Origin: Clostridia bacterium
GTDB lineage: Bacteria > Bacillota_A > Clostridia > Oscillospirales > CAG-272
NCBI GenBank assembly: GCA_017462445.1
Contig: JAFTRB010000135.1
Coordinates: 1-23,203 of the forward strand
Direction of reading: 5' to 3'
DNA length: 23,203 nt
The notes under the pieces are model-generated. The model did no database searches. It saw only the letters and a program-made list of their open reading frames with translations, and was not told the origin of the DNA. The position numbers were made by a program, and so were the translations under genes. This document shows positions 15,563 through 23,203 of the stretch, in pieces (within the stretch, counting starts at the first letter, position 1; every line of letters begins with the position of its first letter).

Positions 15563-16471
15563 TCAAAGCGGAAGAACAAAGTCCGCCCTTCCGTTCTCAC
15601 TTTTCACAAGCTGCATATACTTCTTTGTCATACGGACAGAGGCCTCGTTCTCCTCCATAATCGATGTGCGAAGCTCCTTCAGTCCCAGGCTGCGGCAAAG
15701 CTCAATAAGTGCCCTGAGCGCCCTAGAGCCGACACCGCCTCCCTGCTTTTCTCTCAATATCCTGATGCCGATAGCGGCGCTTCCCCGATAGTCAAAGTCA
15801 TATATTACCGCCTCGCCAAGGAACTCGCGGCCATGGCGGATCGCCAGAGTTACAGCGACACCTGAGCGGAACTCTCCCCTGGCAACAGCAAGATAATAAT
15901 CCTCGTCAAGACTCGGGTTATCCTCGCTCACATCATATCCCCACCATTTGTTAAGCTCCCTGTCAGAGCAAAGACGGGCGTAAATATGCTTATCCTCGTC
16001 CTGTATTTCGTCAAGTGTGATATCATCCACCGTTATACTCGGAAGCTCTTCAAGCGCCGAGCATTCGCTCTCAACCGCCACAAAGAAGGAGTCCTCGTCG
16101 TCATCATAGACCGAGGCATTGAGTCGGGAAAACAGCCTGCCAAGCTCGGAAATATAATCCCTTGGAACATCGGTAAAAGTGAGGGGAACAAGCTCACGCC
16201 TGGAATATTCGCTTACATTTAATACAGCCCCCATCACATCCGCATCATCAAAAAGAGGGATTGGGAAAACGAACATACAGCTTTCCCCGTCAATTATTCT
16301 TACATTCAGGCAGCCTTGGCAGTGGCATATTGCAACATCCACGCCCTCTGCCGCAACCTGGCGAAAGCTATCCAGAATATCGGTTAAGTATTCCTCCCCC
16401 TCTCTATCAAGAAGAAGCTCGGCAGAAAGAGCGGAAAGCTCGGTTTCGTCTATATTTTTATAGCTTAGCAT
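15563..16471 (-). CDS. GNAT family N-acetyltransferase with an extra N-terminal domain
   Basis: The C-terminal half of this 302-residue protein (about 148-302) is a GNAT domain. It has ITLDEIQDED as its start, WGYD (177-180), the acetyl-CoA loop EKQGGGVGSRALRALI (241-256) and the late motif ENEASVRMTKKYM (274-286), as in RimJ/RimL-type enzymes. The N-terminal half (1-145) has no motif I recognise. It contains CHCQGC (49-54), a Cys-rich spot that might bind metal. The start codon overlaps the kinase stop as TAATG, with GGAGG just upstream, so translation is coupled to the histidine kinase. The substrate is unknown. Confidence 0.85.
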   Translation of the reverse strand: MLSYKNIDETELSALSAELLLDREGEEYLTDILDSFRQVAAEGVDVAICHCQGCLNVRIIDGESCMFVFPIPLFDDADVMGAVLNVSEYSRRELVPLTFTDVPRDYISELGRLFSRLNASVYDDDEDSFFVAVESECSALEELPSITVDDITLDEIQDEDKHIYARLCSDRELNKWWGYDVSEDNPSLDEDYYLAVARGEFRSGVAVTLAIRHGREFLGEAVIYDFDYRGSAAIGIRILREKQGGGVGSRALRALIELCRSLGLKELRTSIMEENEASVRMTKKYMQLVKSENGRADFVLPL

Positions 16472-17937
16472 TAATCCTCCTTCATCGCATCAAGGCTCAT
16501 TTTTACCACAAAATACTCGCCCTGCCTCTCGCTCTCAAAGCCTATGCCAATGCTCCTTGCAAGCTTCTGGCAGGTCTTGAGCCCTATGCGGTTGGACTCT
16601 ACATTTGTGGCGTTTTCATTCACCTTATTAGTAATTGTCAATAATAGTTTACATTCGGAAACACGGCATAAAATTGACACGGGTGCGCTCTTGTCGGCAT
16701 ATTTAAGTATATTCGAGAACAAATTTTCAAATATTCTTTTCATTCTCGGCGCATCGGTGACAATATGGTATCCTTCAAGCCCCTCTGCCATTCCCTGCAT
16801 ATTTTCGTAGTCCAGCTCATAGCCCTGCTCGCGCATAAGAAGAATTTGCTCGGATAGCATTTGGTCAAGAAGCAAGGTTGCCTCATAGTCCACCATCTGC
16901 ACCTCTGCCCCCTCGCCGCCAAAGACGAGGAAATAGTTGAACAAATCATCACTCAGCTTCTTCAGGCGTAGCGCGGTCTTCTCGGTGGCATCGATATAGC
17001 CCTGCATCTCTGGACTATTGCTCTGCCCCTTCATCACATCGATATAGCCGAGAAGGACCGTAAGCGGAGTTCTCAGGTCGTGAGACATCGAGGTAATAAG
17101 CTCGGTGTTTGCCTCTATCGCCTCGCGCTCCTTTGCAACGGTGCGAAGCATCGCCGTTCTCATATTCTCCACATCTCGCGCTAGTCTGCCGATCTCGTCC
17201 TCTCCGTCCCTGGCAATTCCATGGTCCATAGCTCCGTCGGCAACAACCGTTACCTCGGTAGCGAGATTAGTTATCCGCTTTGTTACCCCCTGGAAATAAA
17301 GCATAAGTATAAGTACAAGCACCGCCGCCGCGGCAATCAGCGCCGATATATTGAATATGTCATAGTAAAAATACTCGGTAAAGTCAGCCATGGAAACCAG
17401 GACATTGGCGTCCTTCATCGTTATCAGATGAGCATCCTTCTCCTCCGCGTATTTGATAAGGTCCTCTCTTGTAGGAAGCTCAACCGTAATGCCGCTGTCA
17501 GGGAATACAGCAGGCGGCTCCTTTCCGTCGCTCACATTATCACCGGAGCCATCAGTGCTCCCCTCGCCTCCGTCAACCGACGGAGCTTTGTCATCCGACT
17601 CCCCCATATCTCCCGACTCAAACAGAAGCCTATCGTCCTTATGAATCATTATGTATACATATCGATTGGACCTAGCCCATCTGGAGATGGCCGCCACATC
17701 GTCGCTGGATAGGTCATTCCTCGTAACATAGTCCTGAAGCTGCCTTGCATACTGGCTCTCGCGCTCTGTTCTGTTCTCATCTGTGGTGTAATAGGATGAA
17801 ATATAGAAGCCGGTAGCGAACTTGACAAGTATATAAGCTACAACCGCGAAGACAATGCTGACCGCCAAAGCGGTAAGAAGAGTAAACCTCAGGGAGGAGG
17901 AAAAGCGCTTTTTGATTTTTTCTATAAGCTTAATCAA
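16471..17937 (-). CDS. Two-component sensor histidine kinase (HAMP, HisKA, HATPase_c)
   Basis: This 488-residue membrane kinase starts at TTG 17937, eight bases inside the end of the response regulator gene, and no ATG is available nearby. TM1 is about 18-42 and TM2 about 195-216. Between them lies an extracytoplasmic sensor region of about 150 residues with a low-complexity Gly/Ser/Asp stretch (107-140). HAMP follows (about 217-270), then the phospho-acceptor His286 in SMSHDLRTPLTVLLGYID. The N box is ENLFSNILKYA (404-414) and the G2-like box IGLKTC (451-456). The usual DxGxG (G1) motif is absent; LTITNKVNENATNVES stands there, a degenerate form seen in some Firmicutes kinases of this type. 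It is in an operon with the regulator and a GNAT gene. Confidence 0.93.
   Translation of the reverse strand: MIKLIEKIKKRFSSSLRFTLLTALAVSIVFAVVAYILVKFATGFYISSYYTTDENRTERESQYARQLQDYVTRNDLSSDDVAAISRWARSNRYVYIMIHKDDRLLFESGDMGESDDKAPSVDGGEGSTDGSGDNVSDGKEPPAVFPDSGITVELPTREDLIKYAEEKDAHLITMKDANVLVSMADFTEYFYYDIFNISALIAAAAVLVLILMLYFQGVTKRITNLATEVTVVADGAMDHGIARDGEDEIGRLARDVENMRTAMLRTVAKEREAIEANTELITSMSHDLRTPLTVLLGYIDVMKGQSNSPEMQGYIDATEKTALRLKKLSDDLFNYFLVFGGEGAEVQMVDYEATLLLDQMLSEQILLMREQGYELDYENMQGMAEGLEGYHIVTDAPRMKRIFENLFSNILKYADKSAPVSILCRVSECKLLLTITNKVNENATNVESNRIGLKTCQKLARSIGIGFESERQGEYFVVKMSLDAMKED
16672..16684 (-). repeat. Dispersed motif copy inside the kinase gene
   Basis: On the plus strand it reads AATTGACACGGGT. 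In the kinase frame the same bases encode APVSI. It is an exact 13-base match to the copies at 7252-7264 and 20801-20813. Confidence 0.5.
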
Positions 17938-18622
17938 CCTGATAGCCCTTTCCCCACACCGTCCTTATGACCTTAGGGCTGGAGGGATCGTCCTCCAGCT
18001 TTCTTCTGAGGTTCAGGATATGGACTGTTATATTGTTGCTGGAGGTCTGAAGGGCAATCTCACCCCAAACCGCCTCATAAAGCTCAACAGCGCCGACCAC
18101 CCTGCCACGGTTTTTCACAAGATAGAACAGCACCTCCAGCTCCTTGTCTCTCAGCTCGATCCGCACACCGTTCTTGGCAACCTCGCGCGCATCGAGATTT
18201 ACAAGCACGCCGCTGGAAAGACGAATTCCCTCGACCAGGGACCTGTCCTTTGCACCATAGGAATTATACCGCCTTGTGAGAGCATCGACCTTAAGCAGAA
18301 GCTCGGAGGGCGAGAAGGGCTTGACCAGATAATCATCTCCGCCCGAAAGATATGCCTTTTCCTTGTCCTGGGGCAGCGACTTGGCAGTCAGGAACAAAAC
18401 CGGCACCGAGGAAAACTTGCGTATTGCGGCTGTCGCATCTACGCCCGACATATTTGGCATCATTATATCCATTATGCAAAGGTCAATGCTCCTATCCTCA
18501 CGAAGCATATCCACCGCAGTTAAACCATCCTGCGCCTCGATGGTATCATAGCCGGCATTACCAAGCAGGATGGAAAGTATCTGCCTGATATCCGCCTCAT
18601 CATCTACTACAAGTACGCGCAT
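17930..18622 (-). CDS. OmpR/PhoB-type response regulator
   Basis: This 230-residue regulator has a receiver domain with the acidic pocket VVDDE (D7, D8), phospho-acceptor D52 in CIMDIMMP, T79 (FLTAK) and K101 (LVKPF). A C-terminal winged helix follows (LRDKELEVLFYLVKNRGRVV, then NNITVHILNLRRKL and VWGKGYQVD). I choose ATG 18622 because a perfect GGAGGAG lies six bases upstream; the TTG at 18634 would use that SD as codons. It overlaps the kinase gene by 8 bp and is the first gene of the operon. The family regulates its own operon and often a nearby transporter, and no target site is recognised here. Confidence 0.95.
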   Translation of the reverse strand: MRVLVVDDEADIRQILSILLGNAGYDTIEAQDGLTAVDMLREDRSIDLCIMDIMMPNMSGVDATAAIRKFSSVPVLFLTAKSLPQDKEKAYLSGGDDYLVKPFSPSELLLKVDALTRRYNSYGAKDRSLVEGIRLSSGVLVNLDAREVAKNGVRIELRDKELEVLFYLVKNRGRVVGAVELYEAVWGEIALQTSSNNITVHILNLRRKLEDDPSSPKVIRTVWGKGYQVD

Positions 18623-18678
18623 ATTCTCCTCCAAAGTTATATTATTTCCCGGGCTTATGACGGTATTTTCTTTGATAA

Positions 18679-18684
18679 ATTATA
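18679..18684 (-). promoter_or_regulatory. Possible -10 box of the two-component operon
   Basis: TATAAT on the minus strand lies 57 bp upstream of ATG 18622. A convincing -35 is not seen at 17 bp: TTGAAA is present but only 13 bp away. The promoter may need an activator, possibly the response regulator. Confidence 0.4.
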
Positions 18685-18852
18685 GAATTTACCCGTTTTT
18701 CAAGCTACACAATACCGATATTTATATTTTTTCGGCAGGTATAAGCCCCGTCTTAGCAGGGGTTGATTTTTATTCTACCCTTTTATTTTACCACATTGCC
18801 ACAGCTTTTGCAACGAGGATATATTAATTTAATTATTTTTTATCAATAAAAA

Positions 18853-18880
18853 AATACTCGCCCCGTGGGGAGCGAGTATT
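18853..18880 (-). terminator. Rho-independent terminator of the perR-rubrerythrin operon
   Basis: AATACTCGCCCC (18853-18864) pairs with GGGGAGCGAGTATT (18867-18880) with one mismatch. On the minus strand it is followed by a run of T. It lies 22 bp after the rubrerythrin stop codon. The rest of the gap to 18622 is A+T-rich and holds only a weak CCCC/GGGG dyad near 18745-18761. Confidence 0.9.
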
Positions 18881-18902
18881 CTGACGAAGAATGAAGAGAA
18901 AC

Positions 18903-19436
18903 TCAATAGTTATCTTTTCTTACCTCGAAGTATGCCTGGGGATGAGCGCAAACAGGGCAAACGGCGGGAGCCTTGGTACCCATTACGAGGTGACCGCAGT
19001 TGCGGCACTCCCACATGGTTATCTCGGACTTCTCGAACACCTGCTGCATCTGTACATTGTTAAGAAGCGCTCTGTATCTCTCCTCGTGAGCCCTCTCAAC
19101 AGCCGCTACTGCTCTGAACTGGAAGGCAAGAGCCTTGAAGCCCTCCTCCTCAGCCTCTCTTGCAAAGGTATCGTACATTTCGGTCCACTCATAGTTCTCG
19201 CCGAGCGCTGCAGCCTCGAGGTTTGCAGCAGTATCGCCAAGTCCGCCAAGAGCCTTGAACCAAAGCTTTGCATGCTCCTTCTCGTTCTCTGCGGTCTGAA
19301 GGAAGATGGCTGCGATCTGCTCATAGCCCTCCTTCTTTGCAACCGATGCAAAGTAGGTGTACTTGTTTCTTGCCTGGGACTCGCCTGCAAAGGCGGTCAT
19401 AAGATTCTGCTCTGTCTTTGTTCCCTTAAGATTCAT
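18903..19436 (-). CDS. rbr: Rubrerythrin
   Basis: This 177-residue cytosolic non-haem iron protein reduces hydrogen peroxide in anaerobes. The N-terminal four-helix domain carries the diiron ligands E19, E52xxH55, E94 and E114xxH117. The C-terminal rubredoxin-like knuckle has C144xxC147 and C160xxC163 (WECRNCG and CPVC). The order is the standard one (diiron first, rubredoxin last) and the length is normal. ATG 19436 has AGGAG 9 bases upstream. It is the second gene of an operon 31 bp after the PerR-like regulator, consistent with peroxide-inducible control. Confidence 0.97.
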   Translation of the reverse strand: MNLKGTKTEQNLMTAFAGESQARNKYTYFASVAKKEGYEQIAAIFLQTAENEKEHAKLWFKALGGLGDTAANLEAAALGENYEWTEMYDTFAREAEEEGFKALAFQFRAVAAVERAHEERYRALLNNVQMQQVFEKSEITMWECRNCGHLVMGTKAPAVCPVCAHPQAYFEVRKDNY

Positions 19437-19467
19437 TGTTTTTTCTCCTTGTATGTTGTTTTTGTTT

Positions 19468-19851
19468 TTAGATTGCGGTTAGCTCAGCTTCCTGATTTTC
19501 ACACTCCGGGCAAAGGCATCTGACCTTTAGCTCATAGGAGTTGAATTGAAGCCCAACAGCATCGAGCAAGATGCTATCAAACCCGTCGATATTGAAATCC
19601 CATACCTTGTCGCACCTCTCACAAACCAAGTGACCGTGAGGTATAAACGAACCGTCATATCTGTCCCTTGCGCCATCTCCGGTTATGCGGCGAATTAATC
19701 GCTCCTTCTCCAGCGCCTTAAGGTTATTATAGACGGTCGCAAGAGACATCCGGGGTAGTCTTTCTCTCGCCAGCTTGAAAATCTCGTCGGCGGTATGATG
19801 GCACTTGTCCGACCTGATGATATCAAGTATCACAGCTCGTTGCTTCGTCAT
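19468..19851 (-). CDS. perR: Fur-family regulator, PerR-like
   Basis: This 127-residue metal-dependent repressor has a winged-helix DNA-binding half ([45 protein letters not shown]) and a dimerisation half with PHGHLVC (H72, H74), VWDF (D85) and two CxxC pairs (C77/C80, C114/C117) that normally hold structural Zn2+. PerR is preferred over Fur or Zur because rubrerythrin follows in the same operon and because of the H-x-H, D arrangement. I choose ATG 19851, which has GAGG 5 bases upstream; the GTG at 19881 adds ten residues and lacks an SD. It probably represses its own operon through the boxes at 19931-19965. Confidence 0.88.
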   Translation of the reverse strand: MTKQRAVILDIIRSDKCHHTADEIFKLARERLPRMSLATVYNNLKALEKERLIRRITGDGARDRYDGSFIPHGHLVCERCDKVWDFNIDGFDSILLDAVGLQFNSYELKVRCLCPECENQEAELTAI

Positions 19852-19894
19852 ATCAACCTCGATTAAATTTTTTCGGCTCACACCGATCGAAACT

Positions 19895-19923
19895 ATTATA
19901 CACTATTTCCTTTTGCTTGTCAA
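19895..19923 (-). promoter_or_regulatory. Consensus sigma-A promoter of the perR-rbr operon
   Basis: On the minus strand TTGACA (19923-19918) and TATAAT (19900-19895) are both perfect, with 17 bp between. The ATG at 19851 follows after about 37 transcribed bases. Confidence 0.92.
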
Positions 19924-19930
19924 TAGGTTT

Positions 19931-19965
19931 TTAGAATTTTTCTAGTTTTTTTAGAATGCTTCTAA
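19931..19965. promoter_or_regulatory. Two tandem Fur-family (PerR-type) operator boxes
   Basis: TTAGAATTTTTCTAG (19931-19945) and TTAGAATGCTTCTAA (19951-19965) are 7-1-7 palindromes of the kind bound by Fur-family dimers. The second matches the Bacillus PerR box TTATAATNATTATAA at 11 of 14 fixed positions. The boxes are exactly 20 bp apart and start 8 bp upstream of the -35. Confidence 0.65.
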
Positions 19966-20041
19966 TTTTCTCTATTTTTTGTTCTTCGTTCTTTAACTGT
20001 ACGGTTTATCGACCACCCGAAATGCTTTAATTATTTTACTG

Positions 20042-20070
20042 TTGACTTAATTATTGATGAATGATATAAT
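20042..20070 (+). promoter_or_regulatory. Sigma-A promoter of the hydrolase/peptidase operon
   Basis: TTGACT (20042-20047), 17 bp, TATAAT (20065-20070). The leader to ATG 20149 is about 70 bases. Confidence 0.85.
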
Positions 20071-20148
20071 TTTACCAAAGTTTATTATATTAATTCACTG
20101 TTTTATTATTTATTCCGAATTAAAATTCAAATTAAAAAAGGAGGGACA

Positions 20149-21110
20149 ATGACTGCGCCGACTGTAATCGCAATAGTTATAGGGGGATTCCTTCTGCTTG
20201 TTTTCGCCTTGGTTTTCTTAATATCCTACATAACCTATGCCATAGCATTCAAGAGACAGCGCAAGCCGACACAGCCCTATGACGGTCTTGATCGCCCATC
20301 CTTTGCCGAGCATAGAGAGCTTTCACGGAGCCTGATTGGCAACATTACAAGCGTCAACTGGAGAAGGTGTCGATTACAGCAAGAGACGGAACACCGCTCT
20401 CGGCTCTCTACTTCAGGCAGAGCGAGACAGCTCCCTTGCAGATTATGTGCCACGGCTACAAGAGTCATCCCTTGAAGGATATGTCGGGGGGAGGAAGCGA
20501 GGCGCTGAAGAGGGGATACAACCTTCTTTTGGTCAAGCACCGCGCTCACCATGAAAGCGGAGGGCGCTGCCTGACCTTTGGCGCGCTTGAAAGGCTGGAT
20601 GTTGCCGACTGGATAGATTGGCATAATGAAAAATACGGAGACAAAAGCCCCATTATATTAGTTGGCATATCTATGGGCGCGGCAACGGTAATTCTTGCCT
20701 CAGCGCTCCCCCTGCCCGGCAATGTCCGATGTGTAATAGCAGACTGCCCATACAGCTCGGCAGAGGCAATTCTTAAGAAGGAAATAGGCGAAATGCACCT
20801 ACCCGTGTCAATTTTTTACCCACTTATGCGGCTTGGAGCGCGCATCTATGGCGGCTTCAGAATTGAAGATGCCTGCGTAAAAGAGGCGGCAAAAGAAAAA
20901 AGACTTCCGCTCCTTCTTATCCACGGCGAGGAGGACCGCTTTGTCCCCACCGATATGTCACGGGAAATTTCAGAGGCGGCTTCCGGCGTATGTGAACTAC
21001 ACACCTTCCCGGGCGCTCACCACGGCACAAGCTACCTTACCGACCCCGTCGGATATATGCAGATCGTTGACACTTTTATCAAAAAATATTCAGGAGAAGC
21101 GAATGATTGA
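20149..21110 (+). pseudogene. Membrane-anchored alpha/beta hydrolase, broken by a one-base deletion
   Basis: ATG 20149 has a strong AAGGAGG. The first frame encodes one membrane helix (about 5-30) and a linker to SR (residue 60), then turns to nonsense and stops at 20475. The next frame continues sensibly from 20331 as PDWQHYKRQLEKVSITARDG and runs to the stop at 21108-21110. Restoring one C in the CC at 20331-20332 (Ser-Pro, AGC CCT) gives an intact protein of about 320 residues. In that protein the catalytic triad is Ser175 (GISMG), Asp263 (GEEDRF) and His291 or His292 (GAHHG), with HGYKSHP forming the oxyanion region. Family members are YqkD-like serine hydrolases of unknown substrate. The gene overlaps the following peptidase gene by 8 bp. 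A sequencing or assembly error is a real alternative. If the lesion is real, the second frame might start at GTG 20367 but would lack the membrane anchor. Confidence 0.85.
20801..20813 (+). repeat. Dispersed motif copy inside the hydrolase gene
   Basis: ACCCGTGTCAATT, an exact copy of the 13-base motif. In the hydrolase frame it encodes PVSI. Confidence 0.5.
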
Positions 21111-23203
21111 CTGTAACCTTCACGGCTTTGTAATAGAGAAAACCGAGTACATTGATTATATCAAGGGCAATCTTGTAACCCTCCGCCATGAAAAGACGAA
21201 AATGCCCCTCTTCTTCCTTGACAGAGAGGACACGAACAAGAGCTTCGCCATAGGCTTTTTGACCGAGCCCTGCGACGATAGCGGTGTATTCCACATCATA
21301 GAGCATTCGGTGCTGTGCGGCTCGAAGAAGTTCCCCGTCAAGGAGCCCTTTGCCGACCTGATGCGCGGAACAGTAAGCACCTACCTGAACGCGCTCACCT
21401 ATGGCACCTTCACCCTATACCCGGTTTCCAGCACGGTTGATAAGGCGCTCTTTGATATGATGGATGTTTATCTTGACGCGGTCTTTAACCCCCTGGTGCT
21501 TGAAAACGAGCTTATCTTCCTGCAGGAGGGGCGCCGTATCGAGGCAGACGAGGAGGACAATATAGTCATAAACGGAGTTGTGCTGAACGAGATGCGGGAG
21601 GATTACAACTCCCTAGGAGAAATAATAAGCCGCGAATCTGACAGGCTCCTCCACCCAAATGACGGAGAGGGCTATGTATCCGGTGGTGTGCCAAAGGACA
21701 TTCTCGGGCTTACCTACGAGCGCTTTTGCGAGCTTCTGCGCCATCACTACCATCCATCAAACGCCTTTTGTATGCTGGACGGAAGCGTAGATCTTGGGCG
21801 CGCGCTCGGTATGATCGACGGGTATATATCCGAATTCGATTATAAGGAATACCCAAAAAATGAAGATGAGGACGATGAGCTTGAGGGACAGGAGCGCACC
21901 GCCCTGTACCAGATAGCTATTGACGAGGAGCCCTCCTCCAAGCTCTTACTGTTCAGCAAGCTCCCAAAATGCGAGCAAGAGGAGGAGGACTTAAACGCCG
22001 CAGCTATAACGGTACTTGCCAACGCGCTCTGCGCCACCAATTTTTCTCCACTGAAGGCGGCAATCCTTGAGAGCGGTATATGCAACAATATGACACTCAA
22101 GCTTAAGGATGTATCCACGGTAGAGGTCTTTTTCTCCGGAGTCGAGGTCGGCAAGGAGAAGGAGTGCATCGAAAGATACCGCGCCCTGCTTGCCGAGCGG
22201 CTTGACAGCATTATTGATAAAGCCGATCTCATAGCGACAATAAACGCCTTCGACTTTGCATACAGAGAGCAGGACTCCGACTCCACCCCCCGGGGTGTTG
22301 TCTATATATCAAATATGGCGGAATACTTCGCCGACGGCAGTGATGTGGCGGGTGCGCTTCGCCAAGCCGAGCATTATTCCGTCCTGCGCACCCGCGTAGG
22401 AACAGATTTCTTCCCTAGCCTTGCGCACGGTGTATTGCTGGACGCCCCCTATGCCCTGCTCTGCCTGAGCCCGACCACCGAGGAGCAGGACGACGGAGTC
22501 GATGGGGCGATGGAGGCCCTTCTTGACAAGCTGTCCGATGAAGAGCTGGAGAACGAAATCCAAAAGAGCCGCGCCCTCGAGGAATGGCAGGCCACCCCCG
22601 ATAGCGAGGAGGCCTTGGCTACCATCCCTACTCTTGGGCTTTCGGACATTGAATTCCTAGAGGATACCACCCCCACGCTGAAGGAGAGAGTTTGCGATGT
22701 TCCCCTTATTCTTCACCCGATAGAGGCAAATGATATAACCTATTTAGATCTTCTCTTTGATATAAGCGACCTCTCACCGGACGAGCTTTCGCTTCTGACG
22801 ATCTATCTTATTTGCATTTCAGATTTCTCCCGCGAGGGCGCCTCGCCCGAATGGCTTGAAACAAAGACCAATGCCTACCTTGGCGCCAGAGGTCGCAAAA
22901 TATCTCTATATCATACAAGCGAAAACAAGACACGGGTTGCCCTTATGTTTGAATCCAGCTTCCTTGACAAATATGCCACCGAGGCTTTGGAGGTCATATC
23001 AAAATACATCGCCCTGCCGATTATCGATGACAGGGAGGTTATAAGCTTCCAGATAACGCAATGGCTCGATTCAAGAAAAAAGGCTCTCAGGAACGCCACA
23101 AACACAAACAGGACGGCGGCGATGGGCTATGATACGGGCGCATATATAAGGCACGAGGTTTACGGAATAGGTCTTTACGACCGCATAAACGATTTTGGCC
23201 CCG
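21103..23203 (+). CDS. PreP-like M16C zinc metallopeptidase (presequence protease family), 5' part
   Basis: The frame is open from ATG 21103 to the end of the window (700 residues), and the family is usually about 970 residues long, so the 3' part is missing. The inverted zinc motif HIIEH (H64, E67, H68) lies in VFHIIEHSVLCGSKKFPVKEPF, with the distal Glu ligand E163 in GVVLNEM. LNALTYGTFTLYPVSST is the matching substrate-cradle segment. M16C enzymes degrade medium-length peptides in a closed chamber, and bacterial ones are usually cytosolic; no signal peptide is seen. AGGAG lies upstream and the start overlaps the hydrolase end by 8 bp, so translation would normally be coupled to the hydrolase. 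Confidence 0.95.
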   Translation, partial: MIDCNLHGFVIEKTEYIDYIKGNLVTLRHEKTKMPLFFLDREDTNKSFAIGFLTEPCDDSGVFHIIEHSVLCGSKKFPVKEPFADLMRGTVSTYLNALTYGTFTLYPVSSTVDKALFDMMDVYLDAVFNPLVLENELIFLQEGRRIEADEEDNIVINGVVLNEMREDYNSLGEIISRESDRLLHPNDGEGYVSGGVPKDILGLTYERFCELLRHHYHPSNAFCMLDGSVDLGRALGMIDGYISEFDYKEYPKNEDEDDELEGQERTALYQIAIDEEPSSKLLLFSKLPKCEQEEEDLNAAAITVLANALCATNFSPLKAAILESGICNNMTLKLKDVSTVEVFFSGVEVGKEKECIERYRALLAERLDSIIDKADLIATINAFDFAYREQDSDSTPRGVVYISNMAEYFADGSDVAGALRQAEHYSVLRTRVGTDFFPSLAHGVLLDAPYALLCLSPTTEEQDDGVDGAMEALLDKLSDEELENEIQKSRALEEWQATPDSEEALATIPTLGLSDIEFLEDTTPTLKERVCDVPLILHPIEANDITYLDLLFDISDLSPDELSLLTIYLICISDFSREGASPEWLETKTNAYLGARGRKISLYHTSENKTRVALMFESSFLDKYATEALEVISKYIALPIIDDREVISFQITQWLDSRKKALRNATNTNRTAAMGYDTGAYIRHEVYGIGLYDRINDFGP
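22929..22937 (-). repeat. Partial dispersed motif copy inside the peptidase gene
   Basis: GACACGGGT on the plus strand, only the 9-base core of the motif. It may be chance. Confidence 0.3.

Noticed and set aside
18623..18634. Response regulator start at TTG 18634
   Set aside because: The four extra codons are the GGAGG Shine-Dalgarno of the ATG at 18622.
15563..18634. Mobile or horizontally acquired two-component island
   Set aside because: Codon and base use look like the neighbours, and there are no flanking repeats, integrase or tRNA.
19852..19881. PerR-like start at GTG 19881
   Set aside because: No SD precedes it, while ATG 19851 has GAGG at the right distance and begins at the typical family N-terminus.
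1..23203. CRISPR array, tRNA, rRNA, riboswitch or insertion sequence
   Set aside because: No regularly spaced repeats, cloverleaf, conserved RNA core or terminal inverted repeats with a transposase were seen on either strand.

Overview
The window looks like a chromosomal stretch from an anaerobic Gram-positive bacterium of the class Clostridia. Supporting signs are a membrane subunit of a Na+-pumping decarboxylase, a DUF1292 protein, oligoendopeptidase F, a PreP-type M16C peptidase, a perR-rubrerythrin pair and a YacP/Rae1-type NYN domain. Most genes have strong GGAGG-like ribosome binding sites, and several promoters are close to the sigma-A consensus with 17-bp spacers. TAA, TGA and TAG all end genes, so the genetic code looks standard. 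I see no rRNA, tRNA, CRISPR array, transposase or phage gene. Gene density is high and no gene-free stretch exceeds 300 bases.

Layout. (1) 1-602, + strand: the 3' end of a decarboxylase beta subunit and a small OadG-like membrane subunit, closed by a bidirectional terminator. (2) 738-4270, - strand: DUF1292 protein, MFS transporter, PHP-domain phosphoesterase and SIR2-like protein. The last three are tightly coupled. (3) 4491-5222, +: a TIM-barrel sugar isomerase/epimerase with a consensus promoter divergent from DUF1292. (4) 5295-8082, -: pepF and an ADP-ribosylglycohydrolase, each with its own promoter. (5) 8279-11074, +: a fused ABC ATPase/FtsX-type permease with an amber codon at codon 11. 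(6) 11300-15387, +: two membrane proteins of unknown function followed by an EF-G/TetM-like GTPase fused to a C-terminal Rae1-like NYN nuclease domain. (7) 15563-18622, -: an overlapping response regulator, histidine kinase and GNAT acetyltransferase operon. (8) 18903-19851, -: perR-like and rubrerythrin genes behind a consensus promoter with two phased Fur-type boxes. (9) 20149-23203, +: an alpha/beta hydrolase broken by a one-base deletion, overlapping a PreP-like peptidase that runs off the window.

The most interesting item is the fused translational GTPase-NYN protein. The GTPase half belongs to a family that docks at the ribosomal A site, and the C-terminal half resembles Rae1, an endoribonuclease that cuts mRNA in the A site. 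This suggests a self-delivering, GTPase-gated ribosomal nuclease. Other points are a stand-alone SIR2-like NADase candidate translated just after a PHP phosphoesterase, an unexplained 13-bp motif (AATTGACACGGGT) repeated across the window, a strong promoter pointing antisense into the ADP-ribosylglycohydrolase gene, and two single-base lesions in otherwise intact genes (8309 and about 20331). Those lesions could be real mutations or assembly errors.
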